From the NCBI GenBank assembly GCA_023489335.1, contig JAMDCP010000011.1, positions 245,486-309,485 on the forward strand: a DNA stretch of 64,000 nt, in the 5' to 3' direction. This stretch comes from Deltaproteobacteria bacterium (GTDB lineage Bacteria > SZUA-79 > Acidulodesulfobacterales > Acidulodesulfobacteraceae). Below are positions 1 through 8,649 of this stretch, in pieces. The first letter of the stretch is position 1. Each line of letters opens with the position of its first letter. The position numbers were made by a program, and so were the translations under genes. The notes beneath the pieces were generated by a model. The model was not told the origin of the DNA. It did no database searches and worked only from the letters and a program-made list of their open reading frames with translations.

Positions 1-1433
1 CCGTTCCAAGCGATGCCGCCAACATATTAAAGTCTTCTTTAGCAAGGGGAGAGGTGCAGATAATCGGAGCGACGACGCTGTCGGAATATAAAGAGTTTAT
101 TGCGGAGGATGAAGCATTGGCGCGCCGTTTTCGGCTTGTCAATGTCAAAGAACCCTCGATTGACGATACCAAAAGGATACTGTACGGGTTAAAAAGAAGG
201 TTTGAGGATACTTATGATGTGGAAATAGAGGAATCGGCAATAGAGGAATCGTTGTCGTTGTCCGCCCGCTATTCAAGATCCTTGAGGCTGCCCGATAAAG
301 TTATCGGGTGGATAGATTCGGGGTGCGTTAAAGCCGAGATTTACAACGAAGACAGGATCGTTAAAAAGGAAAATATTTATCAGGTTATTTCCCAGGAAGC
401 GAATATGCCCATAGATTTAATTAAAAGAGACGTGCTTGAAAGGTTTCAAGATATGGAGAGCTTTTTCTCAAAACGGATTGTCGGCCAAAAAGAAGCCATA
501 GATTCCCTTGCAAAGCACATAAGGCTTAATAAAGGACCGCTCAAAGGAAACTTTGACAAGCCGGATGCCGTGCTCCTTTTTCTCGGTCCTACCGGGGTCG
601 GTAAAACAGAGACGGCAAAAGCGATGGCAGAATATTTATTCGGTTCCCCCAAGAATATTGTCAGAGTTGATATGTCCGAATATAAGGACGGCTCTATCGC
701 GGTGGACAAATTAATAGGCATGCCCCGCGGCATTGTCGGGTCGCCAAGGGGAGGGATTTTAACAAACCAGGTTAAGGATAACCCTTATTCCGTTATTTTG
801 CTTGACGAAATAGAAAAGGCGAGCGATCAGGTTTTTAATCTTTTCCTTCAAGTTTTTGACGAGGGTTTCCTCACGGACGGCAGGGGAAGAAGGGTTTATT
901 TTTCCGATTCGGTCATTATCATGACTTCGAATTTAGGTTCCCATGAATTTTCAAGGTTTACGAAGCCGTTAGGGTTCATAGAATCACATGATGTCGTTAA
1001 ATCTATAAGGACGACCATAAACAAGGAAATCGAAAATTTCTTTTCGCCGGAGTTCATAAACAGGATTGACGATATTGTCATATTTTCGCCTCTTACAAAG
1101 GAGGAAGTTAAGCTAATAGCCAAAATGCATATAGATTCGATTAATAAGACTATGTCGGAGCACGGGAAAGATTTAACCGTTACGGATGAAGCGTTAGACA
1201 GGCTTGTTGAGAAGGGTTATAGCTCAAAATTTGGGGCAAGATTTTTAAAACGCTCCATAGACGACATCGTTAAAGTTCCCCTGACGCTTAAATGGAAAGA
1301 CGGCGATAGTTTTATAGCCGATTTGATAGACGGCGAGGTAAGCGTCGCCGTCCAGGGCAAATATAAAACGATGACGACAAAAAATAATAAGAATAATAAA
1401 GAAGAATATGGAGAAGAACCCGACTATGTTTGA
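1..1433 (+). CDS. ClpA/ClpC-like AAA+ unfoldase subunit, 5'-truncated by the window edge
   Basis: Hsp100-type double-AAA+ unfoldase. The reading frame is open from base 3, giving a VPSDAANILKSSLARGE lead into GATT, the typical end of a Clp D1 domain, so the gene starts before the window; the GTG at 54 is not a real start. D1 arginine-finger region (ARRF) comes early; D2 has Walker [10 protein letters not shown] near residue 180 of the visible part, Walker B VILLDEIEKA, and a C-terminal sensor-2 region. An LGF tripeptide before FFSPEFINRID sits where ClpA has IGL and ClpC VGF, the loop that docks on ClpP, so this subunit probably feeds a ClpP peptidase. The usual D2 pore motif GYVG is GIVG here. 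Its 3' end overlaps the next gene by 26 bp. Family certain; exact subtype less so. Confidence 0.88.
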   Translation, partial: VPSDAANILKSSLARGEVQIIGATTLSEYKEFIAEDEALARRFRLVNVKEPSIDDTKRILYGLKRRFEDTYDVEIEESAIEESLSLSARYSRSLRLPDKVIGWIDSGCVKAEIYNEDRIVKKENIYQVISQEANMPIDLIKRDVLERFQDMESFFSKRIVGQKEAIDSLAKHIRLNKGPLKGNFDKPDAVLLFLGPTGVGKTETAKAMAEYLFGSPKNIVRVDMSEYKDGSIAVDKLIGMPRGIVGSPRGGILTNQVKDNPYSVILLDEIEKASDQVFNLFLQVFDEGFLTDGRGRRVYFSDSVIIMTSNLGSHEFSRFTKPLGFIESHDVVKSIRTTINKEIENFFSPEFINRIDDIVIFSPLTKEEVKLIAKMHIDSINKTMSEHGKDLTVTDEALDRLVEKGYSSKFGARFLKRSIDDIVKVPLTLKWKDGDSFIADLIDGEVSVAVQGKYKTMTTKNNKNNKEEYGEEPDYV

Positions 1434-1917
1434 GGATAAGGACGGTATTGACCTGAATGAAAAACAGGAAAAGCAGTTTAAGTTCATTGACAAAAGAAAA
1501 TTTTCGGAAGATTCCGGGGATGGCGGGAATAACGCCCCGACAGAAGACAAAGCAGTAAATACCGCAGGCACAAACGACCCAAACTTAGGTAAAACGGGAG
1601 ATGCGGTTAGCGAAACCTCCGGTAATGCCGTAGATACGGAGAAGCCTTCGGAGATGCCGCAGTTTGAAACTAATTTTGAAGCTGATTTTGCCACCTTTGT
1701 TTATTCATTAAATACGCAGGCTTTACTTTTTTTGGGGAAAATACCGAATCCTATGACGGGCAAATATGAAAAGGATGTCAATATGGCAAAATATCTTATC
1801 GATACCATAGATATGCTTTCAAAAAAGACCGAAGGAAATCTCGATGAAAACGAAAAAAAGCTTGTCGAAAATATATTATATGATTTAAGAATGGCGTATA
1901 TTTCCGAGAAAAAATAA
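1408..1917 (+). CDS. DUF1844 family protein
   Basis: A 169-residue cytoplasmic protein. The first half is low-complexity, acidic and Asn/Gly/Thr-rich with no clear fold; the C-terminal ~75 residues match DUF1844, with FATFVYSLNTQALLFLG followed by a helical region (AKYLIDTIDMLSKKTEGNLD). DUF1844 proteins are small helical proteins of unknown function common in deltaproteobacteria and acidobacteria. The ATG lies inside the 3' end of the upstream Clp gene (26-bp overlap), and clpB follows after 22 bp, so the three genes look like one transcription unit with translational coupling. A role linked to proteolysis is only suggested by position. The disordered N-terminal extension is longer than I would expect for the family. 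Confidence 0.8.
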   Translation: MEKNPTMFEDKDGIDLNEKQEKQFKFIDKRKFSEDSGDGGNNAPTEDKAVNTAGTNDPNLGKTGDAVSETSGNAVDTEKPSEMPQFETNFEADFATFVYSLNTQALLFLGKIPNPMTGKYEKDVNMAKYLIDTIDMLSKKTEGNLDENEKKLVENILYDLRMAYISEKK

Positions 1918-1939
1918 TCAGCTTAAGAGAGGTATATTT

Positions 1940-4555
1940 GTGGATTTGAATAATTTTACGATAAAATCACAGGAAGTTATAGAACTGACCGTTAACGCGG
2001 CAAAGGAGGCTAAAAACCCGGAGGTAACGGATTTACATCTCCTTTACGCTCTTTTAACCTACGATGAAAACAGCATTGCCGTTTCTTTATTAAAAAGGGT
2101 AGGAGTCGATTTAAATGCTTTTTCAGGCGAGGTTGAAAATGCCCTTTCTAAACTTGCAACGGTTGAAGGAGGACTGGAGCCAGGTTTTTCTACATCTTTA
2201 AAGAAGGTGTTCGATGCCGCCGAAAAGAATAGAACGGCTATGAAAGACGACTTCGTTTCGGTCGAACATTTTATACTGGCGCTTTTGGATGTAAAAGATA
2301 CAAAATCTTATGTAATTTTTGCAAAATTCGGCTTAAACAAAGAAATAGTTTTAAAAGCGCTTATGGAAATAAGAGGAAGCGCAAGGGTTACGGATCAAAA
2401 TCCCGAAGACAAGTATCAGGCATTGGAAAAATATACCGTCAATTTAACGCAGCTTGCGAGATCGGGGAAGATTGACCCCGTTATCGGAAGGGATAGCGAG
2501 ATTAGACGAATAATGGAAGTTTTGTCGAGGAGAACCAAAAATAATCCCGTTCTTATAGGAGACCCCGGGGTCGGCAAGACGGCAATTGTGGAAGGATTGG
2601 CTAAAAGAATTGCCGACGGCGATGTTCCCGAAATTTTAAAGGATAAATCCGTTTTGTCGCTCGATTTGGGTTCCCTTATTGCGGGGGCGAAATACAGGGG
2701 TGAATTTGAAGACAGGCTTAAAGCCGTTGTAAAAGAGATAAAATCCGCCGAGGGAAAAATTATAATATTTATAGACGAACTTCATAATCTTGTCGGGGCA
2801 GGCAAATCGGAAGGGGCGATGGATGCTTCCAATCTATTAAAGCCCGCTCTTGCAAGAGGCGAGCTCAGGGCTATCGGCGCCACGACAGTCGATGAATACA
2901 GAAAATATATAGAAAAGGATGCCGCTCTCGAAAGGAGATTTCAGCCTATATTTGTAGATGAGCCGTCCGTTGAGGATACAGTATCCATTTTAAGGGGATT
3001 AAAAGAAAGGTATGAGGCTTATCACGGCATAAGAATAAAAGACTCGGCGTTAATTGCAGCGGCAACGCTCTCCCATCGCTATATTACCGACAGGTTTTTG
3101 CCGGACAAGGCTATCGATTTAATAGATGAAGCATCCGCAAAATTAAGAATCGAAATAGATTCCTTACCGACCGTTCTCGATGAAATCCAGAGAAAGATTA
3201 TAAGGATTAAAATCGAGCAGGAGGCATTAAAAAAGGAAAAAGATGCGGAATCAAAAAAGAGGTTAAAGGAGATTGACGAAGAACTTGCCAATTTAGAAGA
3301 GGATTTTAACCAGAAAAAGGCAAAGTGGCAAAATGAAAAGGATGTAATTAAAAAAATAGGGGAAATAAAAAAGGAAATAGACTCCTTAAGGGTTGAAGAG
3401 CAAAGGTTTGAAAGGGAAGGAAAATATGACAAGGTTGCAGAGATTAGGTACGGCAAACTGGGCGAGCTCGAAAAAATATTAGAGGACTCAAACAAGAAGA
3501 TAACCCAAATGCAAAAAGGGGGTGGTTTTTTAAAAGAAGAGGTCGATTCCGACGATATTGCAAGGGTTGTTGCAAAGTGGACGGGAATTCCCGTTACGAA
3601 ACTGATGGAAGGCGAGAAGGAAAAGCTTTTGCTAATAGAGGAACATCTGCATAATCGCGTCATATCGCAAAATGAAGCAATAAGCAGTGTTGCCAATACC
3701 ATCAGGCGTTCAAGGGCAGGCTTGTCCGATCAAAACAAGCCTATGGGTTCTTTTATGTTTTTGGGTCCGACAGGGGTGGGAAAAACGGAACTTGCTAAAG
3801 CGCTTGCCGAGTTTTTGTTTGACGACGAAAACAACATAGTAAGAATAGATATGTCGGAGTATATGGAAAAACATACCGTTTCCAGGCTGATAGGCGCTCC
3901 CCCCGGCTATGTAGGTTACGAAGAAGGCGGGCAATTAACCGAGGCGGTTAGAAGGCGGCCGTACAGCGTTGTACTTTTTGACGAAATAGAAAAGGCGCAT
4001 CAAGATGTGTTTAATGTCCTGCTTCAGCTTCTTGACGACGGCCGCTTAACCGATGGGCAGGGAAGGACGGTGGATTTTAAAAATACCATCGTCATTATGA
4101 CTTCAAATATCGGCTCCGATATTATACAGGGTTATGCCGGAGAATACTATGAAGAGATGAAAAACAGCGTTACAGGGCTTTTAAAAAATTACTTTAGGCC
4201 CGAATTTCTTAACAGGCTTGACGACATAATTATATTTCATGCCCTTACCGAGGATGATATATTAAAAATAGTGGAGATTCAACTAAACAGGCTTAAAAAA
4301 ATATTGGAAGAAAAAGGGATTGGGGTTCGCTATACGGATTCGTTAGTCAAGTTTATAGCCATGGAGGGTTATGATCCTATTTATGGGGCAAGGCCGTTAA
4401 AAAGGGCTATAAAAACCTTTTTGCAGGACAAAATAGCCACGGATTTACTTTCGGGCGGAATCATAACCGGCGATTCCATTGTTCTGGATTATAACGAGGG
4501 GTTAAACGATGTTATAATCGAAAAGGCCGTAACGGTTTCAGCCGAAGATGTATAA
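1940..4555 (+). CDS. clpB: ClpB disaggregase (Hsp104 family)
   Basis: ATP-dependent protein disaggregase that works with DnaK/DnaJ/GrpE to rescue aggregated proteins in the cytoplasm. It is 871 residues, full length for ClpB. Order: N-terminal Clp repeat domain (~1-145), D1 AAA+ with GDPGVGKTA and [11 protein letters not shown], a long middle coiled coil (~405-525, rich in Lys/Glu), and D2 with GPTGVGKTE, the [11 protein letters not shown] pore region and [11 protein letters not shown]. The middle domain and the absence of a ClpP-docking tripeptide before [12 protein letters not shown] separate it from ClpA/C. Start is GTG at 1940 with an AAGAGAGG ribosome-binding site 8 bases upstream. It follows the DUF1844 gene closely. 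Heat-shock regulation is usual for the family but I see no CIRCE element. Confidence 0.96.
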   Translation: MDLNNFTIKSQEVIELTVNAAKEAKNPEVTDLHLLYALLTYDENSIAVSLLKRVGVDLNAFSGEVENALSKLATVEGGLEPGFSTSLKKVFDAAEKNRTAMKDDFVSVEHFILALLDVKDTKSYVIFAKFGLNKEIVLKALMEIRGSARVTDQNPEDKYQALEKYTVNLTQLARSGKIDPVIGRDSEIRRIMEVLSRRTKNNPVLIGDPGVGKTAIVEGLAKRIADGDVPEILKDKSVLSLDLGSLIAGAKYRGEFEDRLKAVVKEIKSAEGKIIIFIDELHNLVGAGKSEGAMDASNLLKPALARGELRAIGATTVDEYRKYIEKDAALERRFQPIFVDEPSVEDTVSILRGLKERYEAYHGIRIKDSALIAAATLSHRYITDRFLPDKAIDLIDEASAKLRIEIDSLPTVLDEIQRKIIRIKIEQEALKKEKDAESKKRLKEIDEELANLEEDFNQKKAKWQNEKDVIKKIGEIKKEIDSLRVEEQRFEREGKYDKVAEIRYGKLGELEKILEDSNKKITQMQKGGGFLKEEVDSDDIARVVAKWTGIPVTKLMEGEKEKLLLIEEHLHNRVISQNEAISSVANTIRRSRAGLSDQNKPMGSFMFLGPTGVGKTELAKALAEFLFDDENNIVRIDMSEYMEKHTVSRLIGAPPGYVGYEEGGQLTEAVRRRPYSVVLFDEIEKAHQDVFNVLLQLLDDGRLTDGQGRTVDFKNTIVIMTSNIGSDIIQGYAGEYYEEMKNSVTGLLKNYFRPEFLNRLDDIIIFHALTEDDILKIVEIQLNRLKKILEEKGIGVRYTDSLVKFIAMEGYDPIYGARPLKRAIKTFLQDKIATDLLSGGIITGDSIVLDYNEGLNDVIIEKAVTVSAEDV

Positions 4556-4566
4556 AAAATATGATT

Positions 4567-4624
4567 ATTTGTCATAATGACAAATATTAATATAAAAAAT
4601 TAATTATTATTGTCATTATGACAA
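4567..4624. promoter_or_regulatory. Pair of near-identical palindromes upstream of degP (candidate activator sites)
   Basis: Two inverted repeats lie in the clpB-degP gap. The first (4567-4585) is ATTTGTCAT-A-ATGACAAAT, perfect with 9-bp arms; the second (4610-4624) is TTGTCAT-T-ATGACAA with 7-bp arms. Centres are 41 bp apart, close to four helical turns. Both contain GTCA-N3-TGAC, the core reported for the enhancer-binding protein NorR. They sit about 130-175 bp upstream of the expected start from the sigma-54 promoter at 4724, the usual distance for enhancer sites. Regulator identity is inference. Confidence 0.6.
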
Positions 4625-4723
4625 ATTAAAGATAATCGAAAATATAATTCCTTAGATGTTAAATTTTTATTTGGGCAAGGAAACATGGGTTATTAAACCG
4701 ATTATTAAAAATAAAATATATTC

Positions 4724-4740
4724 TGGCATAATTATTGCTA
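4724..4740 (+). promoter_or_regulatory. Sigma-54 (-24/-12) promoter of degP
   Basis: TGGCATAATTATTGCTA matches the RpoN consensus TGGCAC-N5-TTGCW with one mismatch (T for C) and exactly 10 bases between the GG (4725-4726) and the GC (4737-4738). It lies 50 bases before the degP start codon, leaving a leader of about 40 nt that holds a GGAGG ribosome-binding site. Activation would need an enhancer-binding protein; the palindromes at 4567-4624 are candidates. Confidence 0.72.
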
Positions 4741-4790
4741 TCTACATATATAAATAACTTAAGATATAACTGAGCGGAGGTTTTAAAGTT

Positions 4791-6275
4791 ATGGGTTTTA
4801 AATCTGATTCTAAAATAATCGGCGCCGGCGTAGCCGTATTAATAGGTATAGTTGCAGGAGTTATAATTACGGCAAATTTGCATTTATTTAAAAAGTCCGC
4901 TGCCGAGACGGTTTCGCCGGTAATTCATACGACGACAAATTCGGAAATGCCTGCCCAAAACGGCCCCAGTAATTTTATTGCGTTGATAAAACAGGATAAG
5001 CCGTTTGTAGTAAACATCAGAACAACCCAAAAGGTAAAGGGAGGACCGTTCCAGATGTACCAAAATCCGTTTGGCAACGAACAAAACCCTTTCGGCAACT
5101 TTTTTAACAATTTCTTTCATAATGTGCCTCAAAGCACATATACCGAAGAAAGCCTCGGTTCAGGCGTAATTATCAGCAAAAGCGGTTATATAATTACAAA
5201 CAATCATGTTATAAAGGGAGCAACCAAAATATATGTCAAGCTTTACAACGGCAAAACTTTCAAGGCAAAGGTCATAGGCAAAGATCCGCAGGTTGACCTT
5301 GCCCTTTTAAAGATAAACGACGGCAACAATCTTCCCGTCGCGGTCCTTGGAGACTCGGCCAAATCACAGATAGGGGAATGGGTTTTAGCTATAGGAAACC
5401 CCTTCGGGTTGGGTTGGACGGTTACTAACGGCATTATAAGCGCTAAAGGCAGAGCTATCGGCGGACCGTATGAAGATTTTATACAGACCAACGCCGCAAT
5501 TAATCCTGGAAATAGCGGCGGACCCCTTATTAATATGAAAGGCCAGGTTATAGGAATAAATACGGCAATCATTAAAGGCGCCCAGGGAATAGGGTTTTCG
5601 ATACCGGTAAATGTTGTCAAACAGGTTCTTCCACAGCTTGAGACCGGCAAAATCACGAGGGGCTGGCTTGGAATAGAAATTCAAAAGATAACGCCGGCGC
5701 TTAAGAAAGCATTTAATCTTCAAACTTCGCAAGGCGCGCTTGTTTCTTCGGTGCTTCCAAACGGTCCGGCGGCGCATGCCGGATTAAAAAGCGGGGATGT
5801 TATAATAAAATTTAACGGCGAAAAGATTAAAGAAATGTCCCAGCTTCCATGGTTAGTGGGAAATATGAAGCCTGGAAAAACTGTTCCGATGGAGATTATA
5901 AGGCACGGCAAGAAAGAAACTATTATGATTACGGTCGGCAATTGGAAAAGCCCTCAAAATACTTTTAACGAAAAAGCTCAAAAGGTTTCCGCTAAAAAGT
6001 TAGGGATTGTCGTTGAGCCATTAACAGGTTCCAATATGCAGGAATATGGCATACAGAATGTTCATCACGGCGTTATAGTCTCAAAGGTTATACCCGGCGG
6101 AATAGGCCAGAGAATCGGGATAATGCCCGGTGATGTAATACAGGAGATAAATCATCAACCCGTTAATAATATAAAGGAGTATGTTAACCTTGTAAATCAG
6201 GCTGAAAAATCCAAGCAGTTCCTTTTCTTTGTGAGAAGGGGAAATATGAAATTGTATCTTGCATACTCGGAATAA
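4791..6275 (+). CDS. degP: DegP/HtrA-family serine protease with two PDZ domains
   Basis: Envelope serine protease/chaperone that degrades misfolded exported proteins. 494 residues: an N-terminal hydrophobic segment (~8-28) serving as signal or membrane anchor, then a trypsin-like domain with the full triad His139 (NNHV), Asp169 (VDLALLK) and Ser242 (NPGNSGGPL), and two PDZ domains (~285-375 and ~400-490). A Gly/Asn/Phe-rich insert (~85-110) resembles the LA loop of DegP/DegQ. Two PDZ domains argue for DegP/DegQ rather than the one-PDZ DegS. ATG is preceded by GGAGG. It stands alone behind a sigma-54-type promoter and ends with an intrinsic terminator at 6378. Sigma-54 control of degP would be unusual, as sigma-E or CpxR is the textbook route. 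Confidence 0.93.
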   Translation: MGFKSDSKIIGAGVAVLIGIVAGVIITANLHLFKKSAAETVSPVIHTTTNSEMPAQNGPSNFIALIKQDKPFVVNIRTTQKVKGGPFQMYQNPFGNEQNPFGNFFNNFFHNVPQSTYTEESLGSGVIISKSGYIITNNHVIKGATKIYVKLYNGKTFKAKVIGKDPQVDLALLKINDGNNLPVAVLGDSAKSQIGEWVLAIGNPFGLGWTVTNGIISAKGRAIGGPYEDFIQTNAAINPGNSGGPLINMKGQVIGINTAIIKGAQGIGFSIPVNVVKQVLPQLETGKITRGWLGIEIQKITPALKKAFNLQTSQGALVSSVLPNGPAAHAGLKSGDVIIKFNGEKIKEMSQLPWLVGNMKPGKTVPMEIIRHGKKETIMITVGNWKSPQNTFNEKAQKVSAKKLGIVVEPLTGSNMQEYGIQNVHHGVIVSKVIPGGIGQRIGIMPGDVIQEINHQPVNNIKEYVNLVNQAEKSKQFLFFVRRGNMKLYLAYSE

Positions 6276-6377
6276 TGAATCTTTAAGTTAAAAATTAAAT
6301 AATTAAATATATAAAGTTTATAAAGTTTTCCTAAACCAAGACAAACTGTAAGCTTTCCATCACTCCTCCTAAAGGTG

Positions 6378-6410
6378 GCCCGGTTCCGTAAAAAGGACCG
6401 GGCTATTTAT
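6378..6410 (+). terminator. Intrinsic terminator after degP
   Basis: GC-rich hairpin GCCCGG..TCC / GGA..CCGGGC with one bulged T and the loop GTAAAAA, followed by TATTTATTT. It lies about 100 bases after the degP stop codon and before the repeat at 6416. Confidence 0.75.
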
Positions 6411-6415
6411 TTTAT

Positions 6416-6565
6416 AAAAGGTATCCGATTTATTTTTTAAATACCCCGTCCATCTTTGCCTGCATAAAACCGTTGGTTTTATAAACGCAGGCAAAGATAC
6501 AGCCTAAAGGCGGACCGCCACCCCTTTTAAAAAAGGGGAATTAAAAAATAAATCGGATACCTTTT
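6416..6565. repeat. MITE-like intergenic element with perfect 25-bp terminal inverted repeats (copy A)
   Basis: 150-bp element. The left end (6416-6440, AAAAGGTATCCGATTTATTT plus TTTAA) is repeated exactly in inverse at 6541-6565. Inside: ATACCCCGTC, a long hairpin with 12-bp arms ATCTTTGCCTGC / GCAGGCAAAGAT holding a second 8-bp stem (ATAAAACC/GGTTTTAT), then CACCCC and CCCCTTTT..AAAAGGGG. No coding capacity. The same modules recur at 19168, 21310, 25119, 31160, 35827 (inverted), 37414 (ends only), 39609, 43996 (inverted), 53213 (fragment) and 58744. It fills most of the 333-bp gap between degP and selB. Confidence 0.9.
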
Positions 6566-6592
6566 TCTTATCCCGTAAACCCATTTTTGTTG

Positions 6593-6598
6593 TATAAT
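6593..6598 (+). promoter_or_regulatory. -10 box TATAAT upstream of selB
   Basis: A perfect TATAAT ends 10 bases before the selB ATG; no good -35 is visible. Transcription would start at or a few bases before the ATG, so the selB message may be leaderless or nearly so, which fits the lack of a ribosome-binding site. Confidence 0.45.
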
Positions 6599-6608
6599 AT
6601 TACGGCAT

Positions 6609-8558
6609 ATGGAAAATTTTATATTGGGAACGGCGGGTCATATAGACCATGGAAAATCATCGCTGATAAAAGCCTTAACCGGCGTAGAAACAGATAGATT
6701 AGAGGAAGAAAAAAGGCGCGGGATTAGTATTGTGCTCGGTTATGCCAATATAACCCTTCCTTCTGGAATATCCGTCGGAATTGTCGATGTTCCGGGGCAT
6801 GCGAAATTTATCAAAACTATGGTTTCCGGTTCTACGGGAATGGATGGAGTTCTGCTTGTAATTGCCGCAGACGACGGCATAATGGCTCAAACCAAGGAGC
6901 ATCTTCTTATTTTAAAACTGTTGGGCATAGGTTTAGTCATACCTGTTTTAACCAAAATAGACACCGTAAACGACGAAATCATTTCGAAAAGGGAAACCCT
7001 GATAAAAGATTTCTTGAAATCTTACGGTTACGATAAGGCATCCCAAAATATTATTAAGGTATCGATTAAATCAGGCAGGGGCATTTTCGAATTAAAGAAT
7101 GCGATAGAAAAGGCTATAAATGCCCGGCATGCGAAAGATGCAGCGGTACCCGCATCTACAAAGGTCTTTTTGCCGATAGACAGGGTTATTTCTTCGAAGG
7201 GTTTTGGAACAATTCTGGCAGGAACTTTAAAATACGGCAGTTTTTCGGTTGGAGACGAAATACAGGTAATGCCGTCCGGTTTAACCGCAAAGATAAAAAA
7301 TATGGAATCGCACAATAAAAAAGTAACCGGGGCGCATAAATCTATGAGAATATCGCTCAATGTTCCCTCCATAAAAAAGGAAAGCGTAAAATACGGGGAT
7401 ATAATATCTTCAAAAGACAGCCTTTTGGCAACCGACTCCGTTTTTACAAAGTTTTATTATGATTTTGACAATAAAAAAGAGCTAAAGAGCCATCTAACAT
7501 TAATATTTATGACCGGAAGCACCAGTATTAGCTCAAAGGTAATTATTCTAAATGAAAATAAAAAAATAAGTCCAGGAAATTATTCATATGCCATATTCAA
7601 ATTGCAAAATAAAATATCCACAATGTCTAAGGAAAGATTTGTCGTAAGGGATGCAGGAGCGGGAAGAACGATAGGCGGAGGAATTATAATAGACCCTTTT
7701 ATAGATTATCGTTATGACGAACCCTCGGAAGGCGTTTACAAAGGAATGGCTTCGGATGACCCGCAAGAGGCTGTTTATAGCTTTATTAGGCTGGCAGGCG
7801 GCGCTGACCTGGAAGAGATTTATAAAAAATTAAATTTTAGCTATCCCGACTTTACGGCATTTATAGATAAATTAAAAGGGGACGGAAGGATAATAGCGGA
7901 TGATAAAAGAAAATTTGCGATTTTAAAGGAAGATTTTGATATAAGCAGGCATATATTGGTTAAGACAATTAAGGAAAATCTCGAAAATGAAAAAAGCGCC
8001 CTAAAAAGCGGGATCGGCAAACTGGAGTTATATCATCTGTTCGAGAATAATATTAATAAACATTATAAACATTCCGAAGTTCTGTTCGATATTATTTTAG
8101 ACGATTTGTTGTCGAAAAAAGAGATTTTGAACGATAACGGATATATAACTATTAAGAGTGCGGGCAACGAGCCTGCCGCATTTAAAATACCTGAGGAATG
8201 CCTTGAGGTCATTAAAAACATCGAAAATTTATTAAAGTCAAGCGGCAACAGCGTTCCCACTCTGGACGAACTCGAAAAGAAAATTAAAATAAATAAAAAG
8301 ATGTTGAATTACGCAATTACCGTAATGGCAAAGCAGGGAGAGTTAGTTAAGGTAAAACACGATATTTATTATTTAAAAGAACAAATCGATAATATTAAAA
8401 AAGGCCTGGATTTATTTTTCCAATCTTCGGAAAGACTCGAGCCGAAGGATATGAAAGAAATCGCAGCGGTTTCGAGAAAATATGCCATACCTCTGTTAGA
8501 ATATTTTGACTATGCCGGATATACGGTCAAAACAGGCGATTATAGAATCAAAAAGTAA
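6609..8558 (+). CDS. selB: Selenocysteine-specific elongation factor SelB
   Basis: GTPase that carries Sec-tRNA(Sec) to ribosomes at UGA codons marked by a SECIS element. 649 residues. The N-terminal G domain has GHIDHGKS (10-17), a switch region with [16 protein letters not shown] and TKID. The KRRGISI and LGYA pattern is typical of SelB rather than EF-Tu. Beta-barrel domains follow to ~370, then a C-terminal winged-helix region (~390-649) that binds SECIS RNA. A UGA-recoding system is implied, but no selA, selD, tRNA-Sec or obvious in-frame-TGA selenoprotein is seen here, so the partners must lie elsewhere. It stands alone between a MITE-like repeat and the menaquinone genes. ATG at 6609 has no clear ribosome-binding site. 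Confidence 0.93.
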   Translation: MENFILGTAGHIDHGKSSLIKALTGVETDRLEEEKRRGISIVLGYANITLPSGISVGIVDVPGHAKFIKTMVSGSTGMDGVLLVIAADDGIMAQTKEHLLILKLLGIGLVIPVLTKIDTVNDEIISKRETLIKDFLKSYGYDKASQNIIKVSIKSGRGIFELKNAIEKAINARHAKDAAVPASTKVFLPIDRVISSKGFGTILAGTLKYGSFSVGDEIQVMPSGLTAKIKNMESHNKKVTGAHKSMRISLNVPSIKKESVKYGDIISSKDSLLATDSVFTKFYYDFDNKKELKSHLTLIFMTGSTSISSKVIILNENKKISPGNYSYAIFKLQNKISTMSKERFVVRDAGAGRTIGGGIIIDPFIDYRYDEPSEGVYKGMASDDPQEAVYSFIRLAGGADLEEIYKKLNFSYPDFTAFIDKLKGDGRIIADDKRKFAILKEDFDISRHILVKTIKENLENEKSALKSGIGKLELYHLFENNINKHYKHSEVLFDIILDDLLSKKEILNDNGYITIKSAGNEPAAFKIPEECLEVIKNIENLLKSSGNSVPTLDELEKKIKINKKMLNYAITVMAKQGELVKVKHDIYYLKEQIDNIKKGLDLFFQSSERLEPKDMKEIAAVSRKYAIPLLEYFDYAGYTVKTGDYRIKK

Positions 8559-8586
8559 TTTTATCATTTTATTTTTTTAATTAATT

Positions 8587-8595
8587 TGATATAAT
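8587..8595 (+). promoter_or_regulatory. Extended -10 promoter for the menaquinone cluster
   Basis: TGATATAAT is a TGn-extended -10 box with a perfect TATAAT at 8590-8595; no convincing -35. It lies about 55 bases before the ubiD-like start in an AT-rich 91-bp gap, giving a leader of roughly 45-50 nt. Confidence 0.5.
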
Positions 8596-8649
8596 ATAAG
8601 CATTACGGATAACAAGCAGTAATAAATAATAAATACCATAAAATTCATA

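Noticed and set aside
3079..3702. Long open frame on the minus strand inside clpB
   Set aside because: It is antisense to the clpB coiled-coil region; its Ser/Phe/Ile-rich translation is a shadow of Lys/Glu-rich codons.
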